A DNA stretch of 29,538 nucleotides from DATHRK01 sp035513295 (GTDB lineage: Bacteria > Gemmatimonadota > Gemmatimonadetes > Longimicrobiales > RSA9): the NCBI GenBank assembly GCA_035513295.1, contig DATKCH010000019.1, positions 1-29,538 on the forward strand, given 5' to 3'. Numbering within the stretch: position 1 is the stretch's first letter; the number at the start of each line of letters is the position of its first letter. The notes beneath the pieces are model-generated. The model did no database searches and was not told the origin of the DNA. It saw nothing but the letters and a program-made list of their open reading frames with translations. Below, in pieces: positions 23,023-29,538 of the stretch. The translations under genes and the position numbers were made by a program.

Positions 23023-24222
23023 GTGACCTGGAGAGACGCAGTCCCGTTGCTGACTACGCCGATCGCCGCGGCGGCTCTCGCGTGTTCGCAGAATCCCGCC
23101 GCGACGCCGCCGATCGTTCCCGGGGACGCGGCGGCGCCGACCGAGCGCGCCACCTTCCTCACCCTCATCGGCGACGACACGCTGGCGATCGAATGGGTCG
23201 AGTTCGGCGACGGCTGGGTCGAGGCCGACGCGCTCATCCGCGGCTCGCGCACGACGTTCCGCGAATACCGGCTGGAGATGTCGGAGGCAGGAGACGTCAC
23301 GGCGTATTCCGAGCGGGTGCACTCCGGCGGGACCGCGTCGGCGCCGCTCGTCCAGACCGTCGAGCTGGAGGGGTCCGGCGCCCAGCGTACGCTCGTGACC
23401 TGGAGCGAAGGGGACGACGGACCCGAGACGCGCGACTTCGCCGCCGCTCCGGGATCCGTACCCTTCGTCGACGTGCTCCATTGGCCCTTCGAGATGGCGT
23501 TGCGCTGGCACGCCGCGCGGGGCGAGCTGCCGGACGAGCTCGCGACCTTCACGGGCCGGGGCATGCGCTTCGGCCTCGTCGGCAACGAGGACGGCACCTG
23601 GGGGCTTCGCCATCCCAGCCGCGGCGTGTCCACGATGGAGCTGGACGCCGAGGGCCGCATCCTCGCACTGGACGGCACCGGTTCGACGCGCGCCTACGAC
23701 CTGACGCGTCTCGGACCGGACGCGCTGGATCGCGACGCGGTGGGTGCGCGCTTCGCCCACCGGCCGCTGGGTGAGCTCTCTGGACGGGGGGAGATCGACG
23801 ACGTCGTCGCCGGGGTCCATTTCACGGGCGATTACGGCACGCCCCAACGCCGCGGCAGGGCCATCTTCGGCGGCCTCCTGGAGTACGGCACGTGGTGGCG
23901 GACGGGCGCGAACCGCGCGACGCACCTGTCGATCGACCGCGACATCGTCATCGGCGGGGAATCGGTTCCGGCCGGTGACTATACGCTCTCGTCGATCCCG
24001 GAGGAGGACGGCGGCACGCTGATCATCAACCGTCAGACGGGGCAGGGCGGCCAGAGCTATGACGAGTCGCTGGACCAGGCGCGCGTGCAGATGCGCAGGG
24101 CCCACCTCGACGAGCGCGTGGAGGTGTTCGAGATCCGCGCGGTGGCGGCGACCGAAGGGGGGCGCCTCGAGCTGCGCTGGGACGACACCGTCTACTGGGT
24201 GCCGTTCACCGTCCCGGAATAG
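23023..24222 (+). CDS. DUF2911 domain lipoprotein
   Basis: A 399-residue exported protein. The short signal ends at ALAC (Cys21), a lipobox-like site. Residues 40-250 form a beta-rich region of unknown type. The C-terminal 140 residues match DUF2911: WWRTGANRATHLSIDRDI, VPAGDYTLSSIPEEDG, TLIINRQTGQ and a final LELRWDDTVYWVPF. GTG 23023 has GGAGG five bases upstream and is preferred over Met codons at 22960 and 22984. It diverges from the PhoX-like gene; the two share a gap of about 74 bases that should hold both promoters. The DUF2911 function is unknown. Confidence 0.9.
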   Translation: MTWRDAVPLLTTPIAAAALACSQNPAATPPIVPGDAAAPTERATFLTLIGDDTLAIEWVEFGDGWVEADALIRGSRTTFREYRLEMSEAGDVTAYSERVHSGGTASAPLVQTVELEGSGAQRTLVTWSEGDDGPETRDFAAAPGSVPFVDVLHWPFEMALRWHAARGELPDELATFTGRGMRFGLVGNEDGTWGLRHPSRGVSTMELDAEGRILALDGTGSTRAYDLTRLGPDALDRDAVGARFAHRPLGELSGRGEIDDVVAGVHFTGDYGTPQRRGRAIFGGLLEYGTWWRTGANRATHLSIDRDIVIGGESVPAGDYTLSSIPEEDGGTLIINRQTGQGGQSYDESLDQARVQMRRAHLDERVEVFEIRAVAATEGGRLELRWDDTVYWVPFTVPE

Positions 24223-24235
24223 GCGTACTTCCGCG

Positions 24236-24245
24236 GGACCGGTCC
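24236..24245. repeat. 10-bp palindrome between convergent stops
   Basis: GGACCGGTCC is a perfect palindrome in the 22-base space between the DUF2911 stop (plus) and the M20 stop (minus). It may be part of a weak two-way terminator; no T-run is present. Confidence 0.3.
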
Positions 24246-25570
24246 TACGGCGCCGCGTGCGCGCGCATGTACTCCAGCGCCATGGCGGTCAGCGCGCGCA
24301 CCCCCAGTCCCAGCCCGCTGTCGTCGATGAAGAAGTCGGGGGTGTGGTGGTCGGCCGCGTCCTCCTCCGCCACGTCGGTGGGACGCCCGCCGATCTGGAT
24401 GTAGACGCTGGGTACCTTCTCGGCGATGAACGCGAAGTCCTCCGCGCCGGTCTCGGCCGGCGTCAGGTGCGTCCGCCCCGGGGCGATCCCCTCCAGGACC
24501 GGGACCATGCGCGCGGTCAGGTCCGGGTCGTTGTATGTCACCGGGTAGCCGAGTCCCACCGGAATCGTGACCTCGGCCTTGCCGCCCATGCTCTCCGCGA
24601 TGCCGGTCGCCAGCGCGCGTACGCGCCCGTGGATCTGCTGGCGGTGCTCCGGCTCGAGCGCGCGGATCGTTCCGTCCATCGTGACCTGCTCGGGGATGAT
24701 GTTGGAGCGCACGCCGCCCTCGATCCTGCCCACCGTCACGACGGAGGCCGCGTCGATCAGCTTCATCTCGCGGCTCACGATCGTCTGTAGCGCCGTGATG
24801 ATCTGGGCGGAGATCACGATGGGGTCGACGCCGTTCCAGGGGTACCCGCCGTGGGTCTGCTGGCCGCTGACGACGATCCTGAACGCATCCGCGCTCGCCC
24901 ATACCCCGCCGGGCGTGTAGTAGATGTTGTCCACCTCGCCCTTCGACCACACGTGGAGCGCGAACGCGGCGTCGACGTCGGGGTCCGACAGGATCCCCTC
25001 GCGCACCATCAGCTCGGCGCCGCCGTCCTCGCCCTCGGGCGCCCCCTCCTCGGCCGGCTGGAACATGAACTTGACGGTCCCGGGAAGATCGTCGCGCATG
25101 CCGGCCAGCACCGACGCGGTTCCCATCAGGATCGCCACGTGAGTGTCGTGACCGCAAGCGTGCATGACGCCCACCTCGGCGCCGTTGTACGTGGCCGTCA
25201 CCCTGGACGCGAACGGCAGGTCCACCCGCTCCGTGACGGGCAACGCGTCCATGTCGGCCCGCAGAAGCACCGTCGGGCCCGGCCTGCCTCCGCGCAGCAC
25301 GCCGACGACGCCGGTGTGCGCGACCTCGGTCTGCACTTCGATCCCGAGCGACCGGAGGTGGTCGGCGACGATCCGGGCGGTGCGGAACTCCCGGTTGCCG
25401 AGCTCGGGGTGCTCGTGGATGTCGCGGCGCCAGTCGATGACGAGCGGCTCGATCTCGACGATGCTCGCCTCTACCGATGGAGGCAGCGCGGACTGCGCGT
25501 TGGCCGGGGCGAGGGGTGCGCCGCTCGAAGCGGCTCCCGCGACGAGCGAAACGATCAAACGTGCGTTCAT
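24245..25570 (-). CDS. M20D family amidohydrolase (secreted)
   Basis: A 441-residue zinc/manganese amidohydrolase of peptidase family M20D (hippurate hydrolase, IAA-amino-acid hydrolase and N-acyl amino acid amidase type). A signal peptide (cleavage near ANA-Q at 25) suggests periplasmic location. Metal and catalytic residues are complete: RADMDALP (104-111), MHACGHD (136-142; Cys139 and His141), FQPAEEG (170-176), a mid-domain His in HGGYPW, and HHTPDF near the C-terminus. GGAG precedes ATG 25570. These enzymes hydrolyse N-acyl or N-aryl amino acid amides; the actual substrate is not given by sequence. Confidence 0.95.
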   Translation of the reverse strand: MNARLIVSLVAGAASSGAPLAPANAQSALPPSVEASIVEIEPLVIDWRRDIHEHPELGNREFRTARIVADHLRSLGIEVQTEVAHTGVVGVLRGGRPGPTVLLRADMDALPVTERVDLPFASRVTATYNGAEVGVMHACGHDTHVAILMGTASVLAGMRDDLPGTVKFMFQPAEEGAPEGEDGGAELMVREGILSDPDVDAAFALHVWSKGEVDNIYYTPGGVWASADAFRIVVSGQQTHGGYPWNGVDPIVISAQIITALQTIVSREMKLIDAASVVTVGRIEGGVRSNIIPEQVTMDGTIRALEPEHRQQIHGRVRALATGIAESMGGKAEVTIPVGLGYPVTYNDPDLTARMVPVLEGIAPGRTHLTPAETGAEDFAFIAEKVPSVYIQIGGRPTDVAEEDAADHHTPDFFIDDSGLGLGVRALTAMALEYMRAHAAP

Positions 25571-25678
25571 GGAGGCTCCGGAGAAGGTAAGGGCGCGACG
25601 TCCGCAGGTTCGGCAGGGACAGGTAGCACAACCCTACCGGTCCGGCCAGCGAGCGACGATCACGAAGGGTCGAAAGCG

Positions 25679-25710
25679 GGCGGCCGGACCGCTCCCTGCG
25701 CCCGGCCGCC
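25679..25710. repeat. 9-bp perfect inverted repeat in divergent gap
   Basis: GGCGGCCGG (25679-25687) and CCGGCCGCC (25702-25710) are separated by 14 bases. The hairpin sits mid-way in the 263-base gap 25571-25833 between the M20 gene (minus) and the AT-richer methyltransferase (plus). A terminator is not expected between divergent genes, so it may be an operator or a leftover of the junction that brought in the AT-richer gene. The rest of the gap shows only the ribosome sites of the two genes. Confidence 0.45.
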
Positions 25711-25833
25711 GGGTGGTGGAGACGACCCGGAGACCCGAGATTGGGCTCGATGGACGAGGTCCCGCCTGGCGGGAGCTGCGGGCTCGCTCTGCGAGACCAT
25801 TCACGTACGGCAGAGCAGGAGGGCTGACAAGAG

Positions 25834-26490
25834 ATGAGATCGATTCGTTCGCTCGCCAGGTCCTTGTTGAAGCCGAAAACGACCTACGACCCTCTCGTCT
25901 ACTGGAATCGCCGCAAGAATCCGAATTCGGCCTCACCCGCGTTGACCCAGGCTCATATCGACTATGTTCGGAAGCATGTAGCCGGCTGCAGGCGCATCCT
26001 GGATTTCGGGCCCGGAGTAGGAAGAATTATTCCAGCCTATCGCGATCTCGAAAGCATCGAGGGTTATGATATATCCTCCGCCTACGAAGATCGACTGCTG
26101 CAGGCGGCTAGCGAACATTCCATCGATTTCAACCTGCGCATAGAACGCAACATGGAGCGGCTCCCATACGAAGACGCTCGATTCGACGCGTCAGTATCTG
26201 TGTCCGTTCTGCTGCACCAAACGCCGAACCACATCACAGGAGTAATGCGAGAACTCGCTCGGGTCGCCGATAAGGTGATCATCGTATCGCACTTTGACGC
26301 CGAAAGCGATTTCGATCGCATCAGCGGGGTGCGGCACAAGGGGCAGCAGTATTGCTTCAACTACGACTATTACGAAATATGCAGATCGAACGGTTGGCGC
26401 GTCCTGAACGGCCATGTGGACCCGGCAAACCATCAGATCTACTTCGTATATGCTGGCACCGCGGCCGTCAATGAGCGACAGCGTCCATGA
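25834..26490 (+). CDS. SAM-dependent methyltransferase with lower G+C than its neighbours
   Basis: A 218-residue class I methyltransferase. Motif I is ILDFGPGVGRI (about 54-64), followed by IEGYDISSAY (ribose acid) and a SVSVLLHQTP motif III region. A basic N-terminus precedes it (SIRSLARSLLKPKTTYDPLVYWNRRKNP in three blocks) with no signal peptide. Three 60-base lines inside the gene hold about 58, 52 and 48% G+C, against about 70% in flanking genes, and the codons use A/T third positions freely. This suggests recent acquisition. AGGAGG lies about 10 bases upstream of the ATG. It overlaps the FNT gene by ATGA. The acceptor is unknown; relatives sit in polysaccharide or secondary-metabolite clusters. 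Confidence 0.85.
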   Translation: MRSIRSLARSLLKPKTTYDPLVYWNRRKNPNSASPALTQAHIDYVRKHVAGCRRILDFGPGVGRIIPAYRDLESIEGYDISSAYEDRLLQAASEHSIDFNLRIERNMERLPYEDARFDASVSVSVLLHQTPNHITGVMRELARVADKVIIVSHFDAESDFDRISGVRHKGQQYCFNYDYYEICRSNGWRVLNGHVDPANHQIYFVYAGTAAVNERQRP

Positions 26491-27425
26491 ACGGGGCAGG
26501 CCAGGAATCGAGCAGGGAGAAGGAAGGTCCCCCCACGGAGCGCGCCGAGTCCGGGGCGCCATCCGCCGGGTGGGCCGTGGGCGACCGCTTCTCCTGGGAC
26601 GAGATCCACAAGCGCGTGCTCGCGAGCGCGGCCGAGGAGATCGACGCCAGCGCGCGCGCGCTGTTCTTCAGCGGCTTCACGGCCGGATTCGCGATCGTCC
26701 TGACCTTCATGGGGTTCGCGGTCGGCACGGCTCGTTTCCCCGACAACGATTTCCTCGCCGCGCTGCTGTACCCCATCGGATTCGTTTACATCATCCTCGG
26801 CCGGTACCAGCTCTACACGGAGAACACCCTGCCGCCCGTGAAGCTGGTGCTGACCCGCCTGGCCAGCCTGCCCCTCCTGCTGAGGGTCTGGACGATCGTC
26901 CTGATCGCCAACATCGCGGGCGCGGCGTTCGGCGCGCTCATCCTGGCGAACACGGCCGTTCTCTCTCCCGACGCGATGGAGGCCGGAGCGGCGTTCGCCA
27001 GGCACGGCGTCGAGACGCCCTGGTGGGACGCATTCTTCAAGGCCCTGTTCGCGGGCTGGCTGGTGGCGGGAGTCGTTTGGCTCGGGACCGCCGCACGCGA
27101 CACCACGTCGCGCCTCCTCCTGGTCTACGGAGTCTTCTACGCGATCGGGGTGCTGGGCCTGTTCCACGTCGTGACGGCCGCCACGGACGTTGCCTTCGCG
27201 GCCTTCCTGGGCGCTCCGCTAGGGGAGATGGTGGGCCGATTCTGGTTGCCCGTCCTCCTCGGCAACACGGCCGGAGGCGTACTGGTGTTCACGCTCCTGG
27301 CCTACGCGCAGTCGACACGGCAGCGCTACCCGGAGGTGCGCATGCTCACGCTCCGGGAGGTCCTGTTCAGCTTGAAGGGGGGCCGGCCGGAGGAGCGGCT
27401 CCCGCCGCTCGAGGAAGGCGACTGA
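26487..27425 (+). CDS. Formate/nitrite transporter (FNT) family channel, YfdC-like
   Basis: A 312-residue protein with a charged 45-residue cytosolic N-terminus and about six membrane helices. FSGFTAGFAIVLTFMGF (helix 1), YPIGFVYIILGRYQLYTENT (helix 2 with the FNT glycine pattern and the YTEN motif), and LPVLLGNTAGGVLVF (helix 6 with its NxxGG) mark the formate/nitrite transporter fold, nearest to the YfdC branch. In this fold a pentamer conducts small monovalent anions. The ATG overlaps the previous stop (ATGA), so it is translationally coupled to the AT-richer methyltransferase, although its own G+C is high. The transported anion cannot be given. Confidence 0.9.
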   Translation: MNGAGQESSREKEGPPTERAESGAPSAGWAVGDRFSWDEIHKRVLASAAEEIDASARALFFSGFTAGFAIVLTFMGFAVGTARFPDNDFLAALLYPIGFVYIILGRYQLYTENTLPPVKLVLTRLASLPLLLRVWTIVLIANIAGAAFGALILANTAVLSPDAMEAGAAFARHGVETPWWDAFFKALFAGWLVAGVVWLGTAARDTTSRLLLVYGVFYAIGVLGLFHVVTAATDVAFAAFLGAPLGEMVGRFWLPVLLGNTAGGVLVFTLLAYAQSTRQRYPEVRMLTLREVLFSLKGGRPEERLPPLEEGD

Positions 27426-27440
27426 GGCGCGACCGGCCGG

Positions 27441-27893
27441 CTACGCCGTGCCTCGCTCCTCCACCGCGCGCACCCGCGCGATCTGCTCGAGGTTCCAGTC
27501 GTCGTCGCCGTACGGTGTGTCGAACCAGCGGTCGAGGATCTCGCGGGCGATGGGCTCGGGCGTTGCCCGCAGACTGAGAGCGAGCACGTTGGCGTGGTTC
27601 CAGACGCGGGCGCCGCGCGCGGTCTCGGCGTCGTGGCAGAGCGCGGCCCGGATGCCCGGCACCTTGTTCGCGACGATGCTGCAGCCGGTGCCCGTCCAGC
27701 ACATCACGATGGCCTCGTCGGCGTCCTCGTGGACGACGCGGTCGACGGCCTCCAGGGTCACCGCCGGCCAATCCACCGGAGCTTCCCCCTCACCGGGCCC
27801 GAAGTAGGTGACTTCGTGTCCGCGCTCGCGCAGTTCCTCGAGGATCACCTCCACCAGCCTCGTCCGTTCATCGGTGCTGACCGCGATCCTCAT
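27441..27893 (-). CDS. RpiB/LacA/LacB family isomerase
   Basis: A 150-residue member of the ribose-5-phosphate isomerase B/galactose-6-phosphate isomerase family. CWTGTGCSIVANKVPGIRAA starts at Cys65, the usual catalytic Cys position, and HDAETARGARVWNHANVLAL matches the second conserved block. The N-terminal DHxG found in RpiB reads DERT here, so a phosphate- or ring-opening-related His is absent, and the substrate may differ from ribose 5-phosphate. GGAAGG lies seven bases before ATG 27893. It follows DUF2071 at a gap of 34 bases and converges on the FNT gene. Confidence 0.88.
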   Translation of the reverse strand: MRIAVSTDERTRLVEVILEELRERGHEVTYFGPGEGEAPVDWPAVTLEAVDRVVHEDADEAIVMCWTGTGCSIVANKVPGIRAALCHDAETARGARVWNHANVLALSLRATPEPIAREILDRWFDTPYGDDDWNLEQIARVRAVEERGTA

Positions 27894-27927
27894 CGCGACC
27901 TTCCGGGGGACGTTGTTTGCCGGGCCG

Positions 27928-28692
27928 TCACGACCCCTCCTCCGCGACCAGCCTGCCGCCCGGGAAGACCGAGACCGGGCTTCCCACCGCGATGTACGCG
28001 GATCCGGGCCGCTTCGCGAGCACCTCGCCGAACTCCACGCCGAACAATCGGGAAGAGCGAGCCTCGTAGTTTGCGCTCCGCGCCGGCCAGACCCTCCAGC
28101 GCGGATGCTCGACGCGGTATTCCAGCGTGGTCCCGTCGCGCTGCCTGGTGTAGCCCCAGTAGTGCTCGGTGAGGAACTCCGCTTCGGAGCCGGGCGAGCT
28201 CCGGGTCGCGGGCCCGGCCGCGCTCGCGCTCACCGAGGACCGGACGCCGTCGCGCCACCAGAAGTACTCGGCGCCGCCGCCAGAGGCGGAATCGAGGGTG
28301 ATTTTATGGCCCATCCGCAGCGCGAGGTACGGCTCGTTGTACAGCGCCCGCGCGACCGCCGCGATGAGACTCCTGGGCACGAGCTCGCGGATGAATACGA
28401 CCCCGCGACGGGCGCCTCCCTCAGCGCTTGGCCGCCGCACGTAGAAGCGCAGGTTCACCTCCTCGAACGTGCGATGCCGGGGGACTGGGATCCCGCGCAC
28501 GCGGGTGTCGCGGAACATCAAACCCACCAGGCTCACCTGGGGCGTTCCGTTCCACGGGTCGAGGGTCGTGCCCGCCGGTACGAGCGGATCCAGCAGGGAG
28601 CGGGGGCACTCGAAATTCAGGAAGACCAGGCTCTCCCACCGCGTGGTCAGGAAGGGACGGGGATCTCTCTTTCTCCCGTCTGCCGGAGTCAC
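27928..28692 (-). CDS. DUF2071 (YqjF-like) protein
   Basis: A 254-residue protein of the DUF2071/YqjF family: FLTTRWESLVFLNFECP at the N-terminus (typical of the family), SLVGLMFRDTRVRGIPVP, FEEVNLRFYVRR, GVVFIRELVPRSLIAAVARALYNEPY, and a late FLTEHYWGYTR block. The start is GTG 28692, without a clear Shine-Dalgarno, 18 bases after the phosphotransferase stop, so it is probably coupled to that gene. The family has an acetoacetate-decarboxylase-like fold in places; no function is established. Confidence 0.9.
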   Translation of the reverse strand: MTPADGRKRDPRPFLTTRWESLVFLNFECPRSLLDPLVPAGTTLDPWNGTPQVSLVGLMFRDTRVRGIPVPRHRTFEEVNLRFYVRRPSAEGGARRGVVFIRELVPRSLIAAVARALYNEPYLALRMGHKITLDSASGGGAEYFWWRDGVRSSVSASAAGPATRSSPGSEAEFLTEHYWGYTRQRDGTTLEYRVEHPRWRVWPARSANYEARSSRLFGVEFGEVLAKRPGSAYIAVGSPVSVFPGGRLVAEEGS

Positions 28693-28710
28693 GGGCGGCG
28701 TGCGGCGGCG

Positions 28711-29490
28711 TCAGGATACGACATCGTACAGGAGACGATAATACGCGATCCGCTCCTCGTCGCGTTCGACCCCGTACGCCTCCAGGAACAGGTCTTCGAA
28801 GCCCGGCCCGAGGTTCCACGTGGCGCTCCAGGTGGCCACGGCCAGATCCCACCACCGGTCCGCCACCCCCAGCTCGCCGAGATCCACGAACCCCACGACG
28901 GCCCACGCCGGCGACAGGAGCACGTTCGGGGCGCAATAGTCGCCGTGGCACACCACGCGATCCTCGGACCCCGGGCGTGCCTCCTCGAGGTGCCGCACCG
29001 CGGCCGCGGCGGACAGGTGGGCGAACTCGGGGTGGAAGTCGCGTGCGGTGTCGATTAGGTCGGCGCGAAGGCGGTCGCCGGCCAGCGCGAGCGCACGCTC
29101 CAGGCCGAAGTCGAAAGGGCATTCTCCCGCGGGGGCGCGGTGGAAGGCGCGCAGCCCGTCCGCCAGAGCGCGCACCAACCGAGCGGGCTCGCCGGCCCAC
29201 GCCTGGTGCGTCGCGTCCCGTCCGGGCAGGCCCTCGGTGAGCAGCCACTCGACGGCCCCATCGGATCCCGAATCGACGACGGATGGAACCGGCAGGTGGT
29301 TAGACGCCCAGCGCAACCGCTCGGCCTCGCCGCGGGGGCTCGGCTCGCGGCCGACCTCGACGAGCTTGAGGAAGCGCAGGGCGCCGCGGCGATGCCGCAG
29401 ACGGAAGGTCACCGCCCACGGCGCGGAACGCCACGTGGCTTCCCACTTCCAGTCGGCGTGCTCCTGACGGAGTCGGCCGGGGACGTGCAT
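28711..29490 (-). CDS. Aminoglycoside 3'-phosphotransferase-like kinase (APH(3') type)
   Basis: A 259-residue protein that matches the APH(3') family over its full usual length of about 260-270. The nucleotide-lobe Lys lies in RFLKLVEVG (Lys42). The Brenner motif is VVCHGDYCAPNVLL (HGD at 182-184, Asp184 catalytic, Asn189 metal). The DFG-like loop is GFVDLGELGVADRWWDLA (Asp203). The C-terminal LFLEAYGVERDEERIAYY and RLLYD blocks are very typical of APH(3'). Such enzymes phosphorylate the 3'-OH of kanamycin and neomycin with ATP. Whether this chromosomal homologue gives resistance or acts on another amino-alcohol is not known. GGAGG precedes ATG 29490. Positions 29491-29538 show nothing further. 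Confidence 0.88.
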   Translation of the reverse strand: MHVPGRLRQEHADWKWEATWRSAPWAVTFRLRHRRGALRFLKLVEVGREPSPRGEAERLRWASNHLPVPSVVDSGSDGAVEWLLTEGLPGRDATHQAWAGEPARLVRALADGLRAFHRAPAGECPFDFGLERALALAGDRLRADLIDTARDFHPEFAHLSAAAAVRHLEEARPGSEDRVVCHGDYCAPNVLLSPAWAVVGFVDLGELGVADRWWDLAVATWSATWNLGPGFEDLFLEAYGVERDEERIAYYRLLYDVVS

Positions 29491-29538
29491 GGTCAGACCT
29501 CCGGACGAGGTCGGTCGGCCACGCCAGGCCGAGCGCGT

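Noticed and set aside
1..29538. Sec tRNA, SelA/SelB/SelD, CRISPR arrays, IS elements or prophage genes
   Set aside because: I looked for these to support the selenoprotein or mobility ideas and saw none in the window; their presence elsewhere in the genome cannot be judged.

Overview
This is a high-GC window (about 70% G+C by eye) from a bacterial chromosome. It reads as ordinary, densely packed chromosomal DNA: I see no rRNA, tRNA, CRISPR array, transposase or integrase. The gene content includes a DUF5117-type secreted zinc metalloprotease, several lipoproteins, a DUF2911 protein, a TolB/TPR membrane protein, a PhoX-like Tat protein and an M20 amidohydrolase. This resembles environmental Gemmatimonadota or a related high-GC Gram-negative group, but that assignment is inference from gene types only.

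Layout. 1-5705, all minus strand: a VOC-family fragment, a zinc-ribbon membrane protein, a secreted kelch-like propeller, a GNAT acetyltransferase, a TolB/TPR membrane protein, a DoxX/DUF417-like membrane protein, an ArsM-like methyltransferase with an in-frame TGA, and a small membrane protein. 5896-7929, plus: an ABC-F ATPase. 8019-16348, all minus: a run ending at DUF805, read in the transcribed direction as DUF805, SAM methyltransferase, DUF1059, an unrecognised protein, a Dph6-like ATP pyrophosphatase, a lipoprotein, a GH18 lipoprotein, DUF3224, a LamG-like lipoprotein, a TIGR01777 epimerase, a transporter N-terminal stub and a beta-helix protein. 16509-21455, plus: an alkaline-phosphatase-superfamily protein, a flippase-like membrane protein and the metalloprotease. 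21479-29490: PhoX-like (-), DUF2911 lipoprotein (+), M20 amidohydrolase (-), an AT-richer methyltransferase and an FNT-type channel (+), then RpiB-like, DUF2071 and an APH(3')-like phosphotransferase (-).

Main discovery candidate. The methyltransferase at 4415-5230 has a TGA at 4595-4597. The same frame continues beyond it for 59 family-like codons. The TGA sits where ArsM/AS3MT relatives carry a conserved cysteine (the C-[IL]-G-G-A-L motif). Seventeen bases after the TGA is the G-containing apical loop of a perfect 7-bp hairpin, which is the expected spacing and form of a bacterial SECIS element. I read this gene as a selenoprotein (Sec212). The other cysteine typical of arsenite methyltransferases (S-N-C-V-I-N-L) is Gly here, so the substrate may not be arsenite.

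Secondary oddities: a gene at 14220 whose coding-like N-terminus has a strong Shine-Dalgarno but no ATG/GTG/TTG; an 18-residue remnant of a cation-diffusion-facilitator N-terminus; an AT-rich methyltransferase joined by an ATGA overlap to an FNT gene; an AlkP-superfamily protein lacking the first metal-binding Asp; and a near-complete APH(3')-type kinase.
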